From: Candidatus Gastranaerophilales bacterium
Lineage (GTDB): Bacteria > Cyanobacteriota > Vampirovibrionia > Gastranaerophilales > Gastranaerophilaceae
Direction of reading: 5' to 3'
Assembly (NCBI GenBank): GCA_944323285.1
Contig: CALURV010000012.1
Span: 1 to 41,037, forward strand
Length of the DNA: 41,037 bases
This document shows, piece by piece, positions 9,407 to 18,848 of the stretch (its first letter is position 1; every line of letters begins with the position of its first letter). The position numbers and the translations under genes were made by a program. Under the pieces are notes generated by a model. The model saw only the letters and a program-made list of their open reading frames with translations, was not told the origin of the DNA and searched no databases.

Positions 9407-10111
9407 ATGGACAAAAAGAAATCAAACTATACAAAAAGAGATGTATCTGATTTTACTGAAGGAAAATTTCATTTTCAACTATTTGGAAGATGGCTTGTTG
9501 CAAGAACAATAATTCCTTTTTTCTATAAAGTTGAACTTATTGGTACAGAAAATATTCCTACCGATAGAAATTTTATTGTTGCTCCAAATCATATTTCTTA
9601 TTTTGACCCATTTATTGCAGGTGAAGCAGTTAAAAAACCCATTGCTTTTATGGGTAAAAAAGAATTATTCACAAATAAAGTTCTTGCTTTTCTGCTTGAT
9701 AATTTAGCTTGCTTTGCTGTAAATAGAGAAAAACTTGAAGTTTCTACAATTAAAACAGCTATAAATGTTTTTAAAACTCAAAAATGGATGCTCGGTATTT
9801 TTCCTCAAGGCGGGATAAGAAGAAATAAAAGAATTGAAAAAATTAACAAAGGCTTTGCTGTTATTGCTAATCAAATGAAAACTGATATCCTTCCAATTGG
9901 CATAACGGGCTGCGAACAATATAATTGGATTCCTTTTAAAGGTAAATTAAAAATAGCTATTGGTAGACCCATTTCTTATAACCAAGATATTGATAAAATT
10001 ATTGATCAATGGGGACAACAAATTTCTCAACTTATTGATTATTCATATATTAAAAATGATTCTGATGTTGAAGAAAAAGAAAACTCTCAACTTTTGAAAA
10101 ATAAACTATAA
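9407..10111 (+). CDS. 1-acylglycerol-3-phosphate acyltransferase family protein (second of pair)
   Basis: A paralogue of the preceding gene and of similar size (234 residues). It keeps the acyltransferase motif NHISYFDPF. In the second motif it reads FPQGGIRR instead of FPQGTR, so the Thr that normally precedes the phosphate-binding Arg is replaced by Gly-Ile. The shared phrase on vSTIKTA between motifs shows a tandem duplication. The C-terminal tail is charged and slightly longer. The stop codon overlaps that of the convergent cheA-like gene by 6 bases, with no terminator between them. The role is membrane phospholipid synthesis by family; substrate divergence from the first copy is inferred. 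Confidence 0.87.
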   Translation: MDKKKSNYTKRDVSDFTEGKFHFQLFGRWLVARTIIPFFYKVELIGTENIPTDRNFIVAPNHISYFDPFIAGEAVKKPIAFMGKKELFTNKVLAFLLDNLACFAVNREKLEVSTIKTAINVFKTQKWMLGIFPQGGIRRNKRIEKINKGFAVIANQMKTDILPIGITGCEQYNWIPFKGKLKIAIGRPISYNQDIDKIIDQWGQQISQLIDYSYIKNDSDVEEKENSQLLKNKL

Positions 10112-13100
10112 TTTGTCTTTTATTTTTTCTAAGAAGGTTTTTTTATTATAATCATTTATTTTTATATATAAATCAGGTTTTATATCCTCTAATATATTTA
10201 ATACTTCTATTATTGTTAAATCAGAAAATATTACTATTTGTATCTTACTTACATTTTCATCATTCTTTATATATTTTATAAGCTTTATTAATTCTTTATC
10301 GGTTTCCTCATTATTAAATTTACATATAAAAATATCTGTTTCATTTTTTTGAATATAATCATAAACTGAATAAATATTATTGAAAAAAATAATATTTTTA
10401 TATTCTTCTTCAATATCTTTCTTTATATATTCAAAATTGTTATCTCCATATATTACAAATCTTTTTTCAGTGGAAATTTCTTCATCTTTATTACTAATTT
10501 GTTTTATATCGAAAGAAGGTAAATAATTTGTTAATATAGTATTTCTTATTAATTCATAAGGATTTATTATAAGACATACCTCTCCTGTGGAAAGAGTTGT
10601 AAATCCACTAATATTTTTTATTTTTATTATTGGTGACTCCAATTTCTTATGAAAAACCTCTTGATCACCTAATAACTTATCTATAATAAAAGCAGCTTGT
10701 CTTTCCTGATTTTCTATTATTATTACTGTCAATTGTTTTTCAGTTAATAAAGCTTCTGATTTTTCACCTAATACTTCCGATAATGAATATATTGGAATAG
10801 AATGTTCATCGTATATAATATAATTCTTTCCATTTTTATCAAAAATTTCATCTTTTTTTATTCTTTTTACAAATTTTATTGCATTAACAGGTATTGCATA
10901 CTTTTGTTCATTTACCATTATTATAAATGTCTTTATCGTTGACATTGATACTGGCAGCTTAATAGTAACTTGGCAACCTTCATTCAATACAGAATCAATA
11001 TAAATATCACCATTTAAATTATTTATTTTTGTCTTAACTATATCAAGACCAATACCTCTTCCTGATATTTCTGTTACTGATTCTTCAGTTGAAAATCCCG
11101 GCAAAAACAATAACTTCATTAATTGATCATTAGTAATATTTTCTATTTCTTCTTCTGTAAGGATTCCTTTTCTTATTGCACTTTTCTTAACTTTTTCAAG
11201 ATTAATTCCATATCCGTCATCTTCTATTGTTATTATTACATTATTTTCAGCCTGTTTTGCACTTAATTTTACAATTCCTATTTCTTTTTTACCATTTTTA
11301 ATTCTTTCTTCCGGAACTTCTATACCATGAGAAACAGCATTCCTTAAAATATGAATTAATGGCATTTTAATTTCTTCTATCAATTTTTTATCAACTGTTG
11401 TATCACTTCCTGATACAATAAAATCTACCTTCTTTTTATTTTCTATTGCAATATCTCTTATCATTCTAGGAAATGAATGAAATATTGTAGCCAATGGAAG
11501 TACTCTTATACCTTTTGCTATTGACTCTATTTCCATGGCCGTTTGATGCAATTTATTATCATCTTCAGATATAATATTGTATAATTTCCCAAAATCTTTT
11601 TGAATATCCGTTATCATATCAGCATTATTCCAAAAGAAATTTTGTGCCTTCTTATAAAATATATATGCGGAATCATCTGTTCCATCATTAAAAATTCCCT
11701 TTTTCTCTAAATATTTTAGATAATTTATTATCTTCTTACTTACACTATTCCATTGTATTAACTTTAAGTTTATATTTGATAATTCAAAAAGATGTTCTCT
11801 TGTTTTTATACCATTTACTAATAACTCCCCTGTTTGGGATATTAAATTATCTAACTTAGTTGTATCTACTCTCAATGTTTTTATTTCTTGAAGTTCAAAA
11901 GAATTCATATTATTTTTGATTGCTTCTACATCTATTACAGAAGTTATATTTTGTGATTGTTTTTTTATTTCATTAGTCGACGATTTCTTTTCTTTTAAAC
12001 TTGTTACTTTGAACATGTCTTCTACTACGTTTAATCTTTGAATTAAAAAATTCAAATTATTTAAATTTTCTTCTTTTTCATTTAAAGACATCCTTTTTGC
12101 TAAATATATACTTTGCAAAATTACCATATAACATTCGTTATCTATTAAAATGTCTTGATTTTGAAATAAATTTAATATATTTAATGTTTTAGATATTATT
12201 AATTCAGTTTGCTTATTATTTGATAAAATAATCAATGACTTAAGTTCTTCATTAATTTCATTTATATAATTCTTTTCATATTTTATTTTAGGTAGGTTTT
12301 TTAATAATAAATCAAATTTTTCTTCAATATTTGCTTTTATTTTAGGCTGTTCTTGTTCTTGGTTTTTTTCATTACTTTGTTCTTTATTTTTTGTCCTTAT
12401 ATATGAAACATTTATATTTAAATCCTTAAAAATAATATATATCTCATTTTTTAACGATTTTATTTCTTCTCTTAATATTAATAAAGAATTACTTTTATCG
12501 TCATCATTTGTTAATTTATCTAATATTTGTTTTATATGATTTTTAATATTCTCAAACTTTGTTTCTTTAAATATGTCATATAATAAATTTATATTATCAC
12601 TAGCAACTAACAATATTTCATCAATATCTTCTAAATACTCTTCTTTACTAAGAACAAAGATTAACTCCAATATAATTGCATCAATATCTTTACTTTTTTC
12701 AATTAAATAATCTTCTTTTCTATCCGCTTTTTCTGATTTGTCGATTAGATTATCCTTTAAAATATAATTATCAAGTTTATTAACAAGAACAGTTACATTT
12801 TTATCATAATAATTTGATTTCATCTGAACAGATTTTATAATAAGTTCATTAAGCAAGTCACAAACTTCATAAATTATCTGAAAAGAATTTTTATCAACTA
12901 TTATTTCATCATTTTTCCAATAAGATAGAATATCTTCTAATTTATGAGAAAGATCTTGAATACTGTTAAACCCAAGCATTCTAGATGCACCTTTTAAAGA
13001 ATGAACTAATTGAAACAATTTTTTTAAAGGTGTTTTATCTTTAGGATTTTTTTCAAATTCAAGAAATCCGTCATTCAATTCTTGAATTATTTCTTCACTC

Positions 13101-13153
13101 TCTGCCTTGTATATATTTAATATTTCATCTAATTCTTCGGGATTGTATTGCAT
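10106..13153 (-). CDS. cheA: CheA-like chemotaxis histidine kinase with C-terminal pseudo-receiver
   Basis: A soluble kinase of 1015 residues that would autophosphorylate in response to the transducer encoded just upstream. An N-terminal Hpt domain carries the phospho-accepting His51 in LVHSLKGASRML. A long helical, Lys/Asn/Glu-rich linker (about 130-410) has no recognisable P2 domain. Next come the dimerisation helices (about 425-520), the ATPase domain with N-box HILRNAVSHGIE (near 600), DDGYGIN and GRGIGLDIVK (near 700), and a CheW-like P5 domain (about 725-880). The last 120 residues fold like a receiver, but the phospho-acceptor position in DIFICKF is Lys where Asp is expected, so it is probably not phosphorylated. 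It lies 11 bases after the transducer gene. No cheY, cheB or cheR is seen nearby. Confidence 0.92.
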   Translation of the reverse strand: MQYNPEELDEILNIYKAESEEIIQELNDGFLEFEKNPKDKTPLKKLFQLVHSLKGASRMLGFNSIQDLSHKLEDILSYWKNDEIIVDKNSFQIIYEVCDLLNELIIKSVQMKSNYYDKNVTVLVNKLDNYILKDNLIDKSEKADRKEDYLIEKSKDIDAIILELIFVLSKEEYLEDIDEILLVASDNINLLYDIFKETKFENIKNHIKQILDKLTNDDDKSNSLLILREEIKSLKNEIYIIFKDLNINVSYIRTKNKEQSNEKNQEQEQPKIKANIEEKFDLLLKNLPKIKYEKNYINEINEELKSLIILSNNKQTELIISKTLNILNLFQNQDILIDNECYMVILQSIYLAKRMSLNEKEENLNNLNFLIQRLNVVEDMFKVTSLKEKKSSTNEIKKQSQNITSVIDVEAIKNNMNSFELQEIKTLRVDTTKLDNLISQTGELLVNGIKTREHLFELSNINLKLIQWNSVSKKIINYLKYLEKKGIFNDGTDDSAYIFYKKAQNFFWNNADMITDIQKDFGKLYNIISEDDNKLHQTAMEIESIAKGIRVLPLATIFHSFPRMIRDIAIENKKKVDFIVSGSDTTVDKKLIEEIKMPLIHILRNAVSHGIEVPEERIKNGKKEIGIVKLSAKQAENNVIITIEDDGYGINLEKVKKSAIRKGILTEEEIENITNDQLMKLLFLPGFSTEESVTEISGRGIGLDIVKTKINNLNGDIYIDSVLNEGCQVTIKLPVSMSTIKTFIIMVNEQKYAIPVNAIKFVKRIKKDEIFDKNGKNYIIYDEHSIPIYSLSEVLGEKSEALLTEKQLTVIIIENQERQAAFIIDKLLGDQEVFHKKLESPIIKIKNISGFTTLSTGEVCLIINPYELIRNTILTNYLPSFDIKQISNKDEEISTEKRFVIYGDNNFEYIKKDIEEEYKNIIFFNNIYSVYDYIQKNETDIFICKFNNEETDKELIKLIKYIKNDENVSKIQIVIFSDLTIIEVLNILEDIKPDLYIKINDYNKKTFLEKIKDKL

Positions 13154-13164
13154 ATAAAAACCTA

Positions 13165-14202
13165 TTAATTAGCAATATTATCTTTAATGTTTGTTGAAAT
13201 TTCTGAAAATGCTCTTATATTTTCAATATTTTCTTCCAAAGTATTTATTGATTCAGAAATACCTTTTTGCATATTTTCAACAGCTTCTAATACATCATTA
13301 GTTATTGATTGCTGTTCTACAGAAGATGTTAAAATATCATTTATATTCATACTTAATTCTTTTATGCTATTTACAAGATTAGATATATTAGCACTGATAT
13401 TAGTAGCATTTCTTACTCCATTTTCAATTTCTTTAGCCCCATCTTCTGTTGCCATAATTGTAGATGAAGTTGTTTGCTCTATTTCAGAAACAAGAGTTGT
13501 AATTTTGTTAGTTGCCTGTTTAGATTCATCAGCAAGTTTTCTAATTTCACCTGCAACAACAGCAAAACCTTTACCGTATTCACCTGCTCTAGCAGCTTCT
13601 ACTGCTGCATTTAGCGCAAGCATATTTGTTTGTTCCGATATATTTTCTACTATATTTACTGTTGAACCAATCTGTTTAATATAATCTGTTAATTCTATAA
13701 TCAACTCTGCAATTACTTGAACTTTATGTTTCAAATTCTGCATCGTTGATATATTTTCTTCCAAAGATTTAGATTCCCTTCCTGAAGTATCATAAGTTTC
13801 TTGAACTTTTCCAGAAAGACCTTGTGTTCTTTCTTTTGTTTTTAAAGCACTACTTTTAAATAATTTTGTTGTTTGAACTACATTATTTAACATCTCTGTA
13901 TATTTATGAGTTAATTGACGCTGTTTTTCACTTAATTGTAATACTTTTACAGATATTTTTTGAAATTCTTTTAATTCGTTGTCTATCAACTTATCAATTG
14001 ATTTTATCAATTCATTTCTTGATAATTGATACTGTATAAAATAAAATAAAAGTGTTGCAACTGTTGAACAAACCATTATTGTTTTGTTTTCAACAAACAG
14101 AATAATTGCAACAATTAAAATGGTTACTAATCCTAATATTACTGTATCTTTTATATTTTTCTTTGCTAATCTGTTTATTAAACTTATATCTCTTCCTGCC
14201 AT
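13165..14202 (-). CDS. methyl-accepting chemotaxis protein without periplasmic sensor
   Basis: A transducer of 345 residues that would control the CheA encoded 11 bases downstream. Two close transmembrane helices (about 20-38 and 43-57), separated by a few residues only, leave no room for an extracytoplasmic ligand domain. A helical stretch and the methyl-accepting signalling domain follow. Its conserved hairpin tip reads [18 protein letters not shown] then [16 protein letters not shown]. Such receptors sense membrane or cytoplasmic state, or partner proteins. The ribosome site AGAGGAG decides the start. It is divergent from the double-CheW gene over 93 bases. Whether methylation occurs is unclear, since cheR and cheB are absent from the window. 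Confidence 0.93.
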   Translation of the reverse strand: MAGRDISLINRLAKKNIKDTVILGLVTILIVAIILFVENKTIMVCSTVATLLFYFIQYQLSRNELIKSIDKLIDNELKEFQKISVKVLQLSEKQRQLTHKYTEMLNNVVQTTKLFKSSALKTKERTQGLSGKVQETYDTSGRESKSLEENISTMQNLKHKVQVIAELIIELTDYIKQIGSTVNIVENISEQTNMLALNAAVEAARAGEYGKGFAVVAGEIRKLADESKQATNKITTLVSEIEQTTSSTIMATEDGAKEIENGVRNATNISANISNLVNSIKELSMNINDILTSSVEQQSITNDVLEAVENMQKGISESINTLEENIENIRAFSEISTNIKDNIAN

Positions 14203-14240
14203 TTTATACTCCTCTTAATATGTTAATTATAGTCTATTTC

Positions 14241-14268
14241 TTGGATTTTATAATCATTAATTTATAGT
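14241..14268 (+). promoter_or_regulatory. promoter of the double-CheW gene
   Basis: TTGGAT (14241-14246), a 16-base spacer and TATAGT (14263-14268). On the opposite strand TATAAT at 14226-14231 is a likely -10 for the transducer gene, so the two promoters lie back to back. Confidence 0.5.
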
Positions 14269-14295
14269 ATACTTATTATAAAGGTTTAACTAAAA

Positions 14296-15321
14296 ATGAA
14301 CAATAACTATTCACTAACTACTGTAAATACAAAAGAAGCATCTGAATATTATATTGTGTTTTTCTTAAAAGAAAAACAATATGCCATAAATATAAAAGAT
14401 GTAATTGAAATTATAAATATACCTGTTATCGATATACCTCAAATTGCACCAGAAGGAATTATAGGTATCTTCAATTATAAAGGACTAATGATTAAAGTTG
14501 TTGATATTTGCCCTGTATTAGGATTTAAAACTTCTGAATTTACAATAAACAATCAGCTAATTATTGTATGTATTGAAGGAAATTGTTTTGCTGTACACAC
14601 AGAAAATATTTCAAATATTATTCATATTAATAAATCTGAATTGCAGCCAATTCCTTTTGCTTCTAAAAACTCTATTCTAAAAGATGTCTATAAAATTAAT
14701 AATACATCTATAAGCATTATAAATACTAAAGCATTGGATAAAATAGTATCAAATGTTAATGCAAATGAAAGTAAAATTAATTATTTAGAATTGTTTCCTC
14801 AAGATGAAAAATCAAAACAAATTTTAGAATTAAGAAGCATACAAAATATACAAAAACAAGAAGTTTTTTCTTTTGAACTAAATACAACAAACCAATATGT
14901 ATTGTTTACTCTTGAAAATCACAACTACTACCTTGATTTAAAATATATTAAAGAATTTACATCCATTAAAAGATTAAATATTACAAAACTTCCCTATACT
15001 AAAAAATATATAAAAGGAATTATTAATTTAAGGGGTGAGTTTTTAGTCGTTATTGATTTAAAATTATTCTTAAACAGTACTAATAATTCAAATATAACAA
15101 GTAATAAAATTATTATAATTGAAGGTAAAAATTATAACCTTGCTTTATTAGTTGATGATATTAAATATATAAAAAATTTAAAAAACATTCAACCTTCAGT
15201 ATTTACTGATGATAATTCTAAATACATTTATGCAGAATTTATGGAAGATAATAAACTCTATAGTATTTTAAATATTGAAAAAATAATAAATGATGAAAGA
15301 TTATATATAAATATTGACTAA
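14296..15321 (+). CDS. tandem CheW-domain protein
   Basis: A chemosensory scaffold protein of 341 residues made of two CheW-like beta-barrel domains, about 15-150 and 195-335. Each shows the pattern YYIVFFLKEKQYAI / QYVLFTLENHNYYL, then the turn GIFNYKG / GIINLRG and an IxVVD-type strand (VKVVDICP, LVVIDLKL). CheW couples receptors to CheA. A double CheW could bridge neighbouring arrays or bind both transducer and kinase. It lies divergent from the transducer-cheA operon and ends at a strong terminator. It lacks any receiver domain, so it is not a CheV. Function is assigned by domain family and context. Confidence 0.88.
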   Translation: MNNNYSLTTVNTKEASEYYIVFFLKEKQYAINIKDVIEIINIPVIDIPQIAPEGIIGIFNYKGLMIKVVDICPVLGFKTSEFTINNQLIIVCIEGNCFAVHTENISNIIHINKSELQPIPFASKNSILKDVYKINNTSISIINTKALDKIVSNVNANESKINYLELFPQDEKSKQILELRSIQNIQKQEVFSFELNTTNQYVLFTLENHNYYLDLKYIKEFTSIKRLNITKLPYTKKYIKGIINLRGEFLVVIDLKLFLNSTNNSNITSNKIIIIEGKNYNLALLVDDIKYIKNLKNIQPSVFTDDNSKYIYAEFMEDNKLYSILNIEKIINDERLYINID

Positions 15322-15352
15322 AAAAGGAGTGATTAAAATCACTCCTTTTTAC
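15321..15352 (+). terminator. intrinsic terminator after the double-CheW gene
   Basis: A perfect stem AAAAAGGAGTGATT (15321-15334) with its complement at 15337-15350, starting on the stop codon and ending in a T-run. Confidence 0.88.
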
Positions 15353-15359
15353 ATGTTTA

Positions 15360-15481
15360 TTTAATCTAGTATCGCACTTTGTTACCTTCTCATCCTCGCT
15401 AACAAAGTACTCACCTTTTAAAAATGTCCCTCGAAAAAATTCACTCACAATTTCTGCTTATCGTGAATTTTTTCTCGGACA
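15360..15481. repeat. dispersed two-hairpin repeat, copy D
   Basis: Same layout as copy A. Hairpin 1 (ACTTTGTTAC / GCTAACAAAGT) has a less well paired top. Hairpin 2 is a perfect 12-bp stem, GAAAAAATTCAC with its complement. Here the minus-strand small frame is intact from ATG, running MSEFFRGTFLKGEYF and onward to TKCDTRLN, and beyond the repeat edge to 15239. It lies between convergent genes. Confidence 0.85.
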
Positions 15482-15491
15482 AATTAATATA

Positions 15492-18137
15492 TTAAGCATT
15501 TTCAACAACAGCTTGAGCTGCAGCTAATCTTGCTTGTGGAATTCTAAATGGAGAACAAGAAACATAGTCTAATCCTATTTTATGACAGAATTTAACACTA
15601 TCAGGATCACCTCCGTGTTCGCCGCAAACTCCGCCAACTAGTTTCGGATTAACTTTCTTACCTTTTTCCATAGACATTTCTATTAACTGCCCTACACCTT
15701 TGGTATCTAATGTAGCAAAAGGATTAGAAGGAAGTATTTTTTGTTCTACATATTTGTTTAAAAACTTACCTTCAGCATCATCTCTTGAAAAACCAAATGT
15801 CATTTGTGTTAAGTCATTTGTACCAAAAGAGAAAAATTCAGCATATTCTGCAATTTCATCAGCAGTTAAAGCAGCACGAGGAATTTCAATCATAGTACCA
15901 AACTTATAGTCAACTTCAACTCCTTTTTCAGCCATAACATCTTTTGCTACGCGAATTAATATTTCTTTAGCAACTTTAAGTTCGTTAACGTGCCCAATTA
16001 AAGGAATCATAACCCAAGGTTGAACTGCATGACCTTCTTTTTTCAAATCACAGCAAGCTTCGAAAATAGCTCTTACTTGCATTTCATTTATTTCAGGATA
16101 TGTTAAACCCAAACGGCAACCTCTTAACCCCATCATAGGATTTGCTTCTGATAAACTTTCTACAACATGAAGCAGTTCTTCTTTTTCTTTTGAATCTTTG
16201 CCTTGTGCTTTTAATGTAGCTACTTCTGCAATTAAATCTTCTTTAGAAGGTAAGAATTCATGTAATGGCGGATCTAAAAGACGTACTGTTAAAGGTTTAT
16301 CACCTAATGCTTTAAACATTGCATAAAAATCATCATATTGCATTGGAAGAAGTTTATCTAAAGCTTCTTTTCTTGCTTCTGGAGTTCCGGCTATAATCAT
16401 TTTTTGAACCCAGGGAAGTCTATCGGGATCCATAAACATATGTTCGGTTCTACATAGACCAACACCTTCAGCCCCAAATTTAAGTGCATTTTCAATGTCT
16501 TTTGGAGTATCAGCATTTGCTTCTACATGCAATTTTTTAATTTCATTTACCCAGCTAAAGAATTTATTCCAGTTTTCATCAATTCTAGCTTCAACAAGTT
16601 TAACACTGCCTTCCATAACAATACCTTTTCCACCGTCAAGTGAAATAATATCGTCTTTATGGTAAACTGTTCCGTCAGCCCCTGTTAAAGTTTCATTAGC
16701 AAGGTCTATTTTCATATCCTCACAACCTGAAACGCAAGGTTTACCCATGCCTTTAGCAACAACAGCAGCATGTGATGTAGCTCCGCCACGAAGTGTTAAA
16801 ACACCTTGAGATACTGCCATACCATGAATATCATCAGGACATGTTTCAACTCTTACAAGTATAACTTTTTCACCGGCCTCACCTCTTTTTGCTGCTTCTT
16901 CAGTATCAAATACAATTTTTCCGACAGCAGCACCGGGTGATGCATTTACACCATGAGCTATTTTATGTGCTTCTTCCATTGCTTTTGTATCAAAACAAGG
17001 TAATAATATTTGATTTACAGTATAAGGATCTACAAGCTGGATAGCTCTTTCTTTTGTTATTATACCTTCTTCACACATATCAACGGCTATCTTAACAGCA
17101 GCTGCAGCAGTTCTTTTACCGTTTCTTGTTTGAAGAATATATAATTTACCTTTTTCTATAGTAAATTCCATGTCTTGAACATCTTTATAACCAAGCTCTA
17201 ATTTTTTAGCAATATCAACATATTGTTTATATAAATCAGGCATTTCTGTTTCTAACATTGCAATTGGTTTTGGAGTTCTTATACCGGCAACAACATCTTC
17301 ACCTTGTGCATTTGTTAAATATTCACCGTAAAATTTATTTTCACCTGTTGCAGGATTGCGGGTAAACGAAACTCCAGTTGCACAATCATCTCCCATGTTA
17401 CCAAATACCATTGTTTGAACATTTACAGCAGTACCAAAATTATGGTCAATTTTATTCATATTTCTATATGCTACAGCACGCGGAATATTCCAAGATCTAA
17501 ATACTGCTTCCACCGCTTCTTGTAATTGTACAAAAGGATCTTGAGGGAATTCTTTTCCTGTTACTTCTTTTATTACTTTTTTGTATATTGGAATTAATGA
17601 CTTCCATCCATCTGCAGATACTTCAGTATCAGATTTAACTCCTTCTTTTTCTTTTACTTTTTCAACTTCAGATTCAAAATATTTTTGTCTGTCCATTTCC
17701 CAAGCAACAGAACCAAACATTGTTAAGAAACGGCGATAGCTGTCATAACAAAATCTCGGATTATTTGTTAATTTAACCATAGCTTCGACTGTTTCGTCAT
17801 TTAACCCTAAGTTTAAAATGGTTTCCATCATACCTGGCATAGAAACTCTTGCGCCAGAGCGAACAGAAACTAATAATGGATTAGTTTTATCGCCAAATTT
17901 TTTTCCTGCTTGAACTTCAACTTCTTTTAATTTCGCTTTTACTTCATCCATTAAACCTTCCGGCATTTTATTTCCGTTATTTATATAATCCATACAAGTT
18001 TCAGTAGTAATTGTTAAACCAGGAGGAACAGGAAGCCCTAAATTTGTCATTTCTGCCAAATTGGCACCTTTTCCGCCTAATAGATTTCTCATTGAAGCGT
18101 TACCCTCTTTGAATAACCATACTCGTTTTTCTGTCAT
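15492..18137 (-). CDS. ppdK: pyruvate, phosphate dikinase
   Basis: Reversibly converts pyruvate, ATP and phosphate to phosphoenolpyruvate, AMP and pyrophosphate, as a glycolytic or gluconeogenic step in anaerobes. It has 881 residues, the standard length. The nucleotide-binding N-terminus has KGANLAEMTNLGLPVPPG. The swivelling domain carries the phosphorylated His near 455 in GGATSHAAVVAKGMGKPCVSG. The C-terminal pyruvate/PEP barrel has FGTNDLTQMTFGFSRDD and the catalytic Cys near 831 in GGVCGEHGGDP. GGAGAG precedes the ATG. It is monocistronic. No regulatory kinase/phosphorylase gene of the DUF299 type is seen beside it. Repeat copy D sits 10 bases past the stop. Confidence 0.98.
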   Translation of the reverse strand: MTEKRVWLFKEGNASMRNLLGGKGANLAEMTNLGLPVPPGLTITTETCMDYINNGNKMPEGLMDEVKAKLKEVEVQAGKKFGDKTNPLLVSVRSGARVSMPGMMETILNLGLNDETVEAMVKLTNNPRFCYDSYRRFLTMFGSVAWEMDRQKYFESEVEKVKEKEGVKSDTEVSADGWKSLIPIYKKVIKEVTGKEFPQDPFVQLQEAVEAVFRSWNIPRAVAYRNMNKIDHNFGTAVNVQTMVFGNMGDDCATGVSFTRNPATGENKFYGEYLTNAQGEDVVAGIRTPKPIAMLETEMPDLYKQYVDIAKKLELGYKDVQDMEFTIEKGKLYILQTRNGKRTAAAAVKIAVDMCEEGIITKERAIQLVDPYTVNQILLPCFDTKAMEEAHKIAHGVNASPGAAVGKIVFDTEEAAKRGEAGEKVILVRVETCPDDIHGMAVSQGVLTLRGGATSHAAVVAKGMGKPCVSGCEDMKIDLANETLTGADGTVYHKDDIISLDGGKGIVMEGSVKLVEARIDENWNKFFSWVNEIKKLHVEANADTPKDIENALKFGAEGVGLCRTEHMFMDPDRLPWVQKMIIAGTPEARKEALDKLLPMQYDDFYAMFKALGDKPLTVRLLDPPLHEFLPSKEDLIAEVATLKAQGKDSKEKEELLHVVESLSEANPMMGLRGCRLGLTYPEINEMQVRAIFEACCDLKKEGHAVQPWVMIPLIGHVNELKVAKEILIRVAKDVMAEKGVEVDYKFGTMIEIPRAALTADEIAEYAEFFSFGTNDLTQMTFGFSRDDAEGKFLNKYVEQKILPSNPFATLDTKGVGQLIEMSMEKGKKVNPKLVGGVCGEHGGDPDSVKFCHKIGLDYVSCSPFRIPQARLAAAQAVVENA

Positions 18138-18209
18138 TCTTCTCTCCTTAACTAATAATTTATTTTTTATTGTTATATTAAACTATCATAAACATTTCTT
18201 TTTCTCAAA

Positions 18210-18848
18210 TTAAAAACGTCCTCCTAAAAGATAATATTCGCTGCAATATAACCCATTTCCAATAGGAGAACAATTAGTTTTTAATATACTATGTATTCTA
18301 TCCTCTCCTAAAGCTTTTATATTATCTCTAAATATACTTATAATAAATATATCTTGTCCAATTCTATTTGGCTTTTTTATTCCATTTATATCAACAAACA
18401 TATAATATAAAGGTTGATTTTTATTTATTTTCTTTACGGAATTTTGTTTTATACCTATTAAAACAGAATCTTTTTGTTCTATAAATTTATCAAAATAATA
18501 TTGGGAAGATTTTATTACAGGACTGCCATTCATTTTTCTATAGCCAAATTTATATGGATTAAGAATAATATTATTAGACTTTACATTAAAATATGGAGCA
18601 AACCTCTGTAAAATATACTCTTCCGTAATTATTTTACCAACTTCTTTTTCTGTAGGAATAAGGCAACCTTCATGCAACTTTACAAGTTCAAAAGAATATT
18701 TTAATTTTTCATATGTAGATTTCCATTTAGCAATTCTTTGAGCTTGCTCCATATTTATTAAATTAAAAGGAAATAATATCAATAAAATTATTATCGTAAT
18801 CAATATTATTGAACCTATATTAAATATACTGAATGAAAATTTCTTCAC
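18210..18848 (-). CDS. pilin-like single-pass membrane protein
   Basis: A 212-residue protein with one strong N-terminal hydrophobic helix (about 10-29) followed by a long amphipathic helix and a globular C-terminal half. The arrangement, and the late phrase YMFVDINGIKKPNRIGQDIF, resemble minor pilins or pseudopilins of the type II/type IV family, which commonly carry a DxNG-x-PN-x-xGxD segment. However, the canonical prepilin peptidase site (G followed by FTLxE) is absent, so it may be an uncleaved relative. Two Cys near the C-terminus (in TNCSPIGNGLYC) could form a disulphide. The GTG start overlaps the stop of the upstream PHP gene (GTGA), indicating translational coupling as the last gene of the rny operon. 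The pilin assignment is tentative. Confidence 0.65.
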   Translation of the reverse strand: MKKFSFSIFNIGSIILITIIILLILFPFNLINMEQAQRIAKWKSTYEKLKYSFELVKLHEGCLIPTEKEVGKIITEEYILQRFAPYFNVKSNNIILNPYKFGYRKMNGSPVIKSSQYYFDKFIEQKDSVLIGIKQNSVKKINKNQPLYYMFVDINGIKKPNRIGQDIFIISIFRDNIKALGEDRIHSILKTNCSPIGNGLYCSEYYLLGGRF

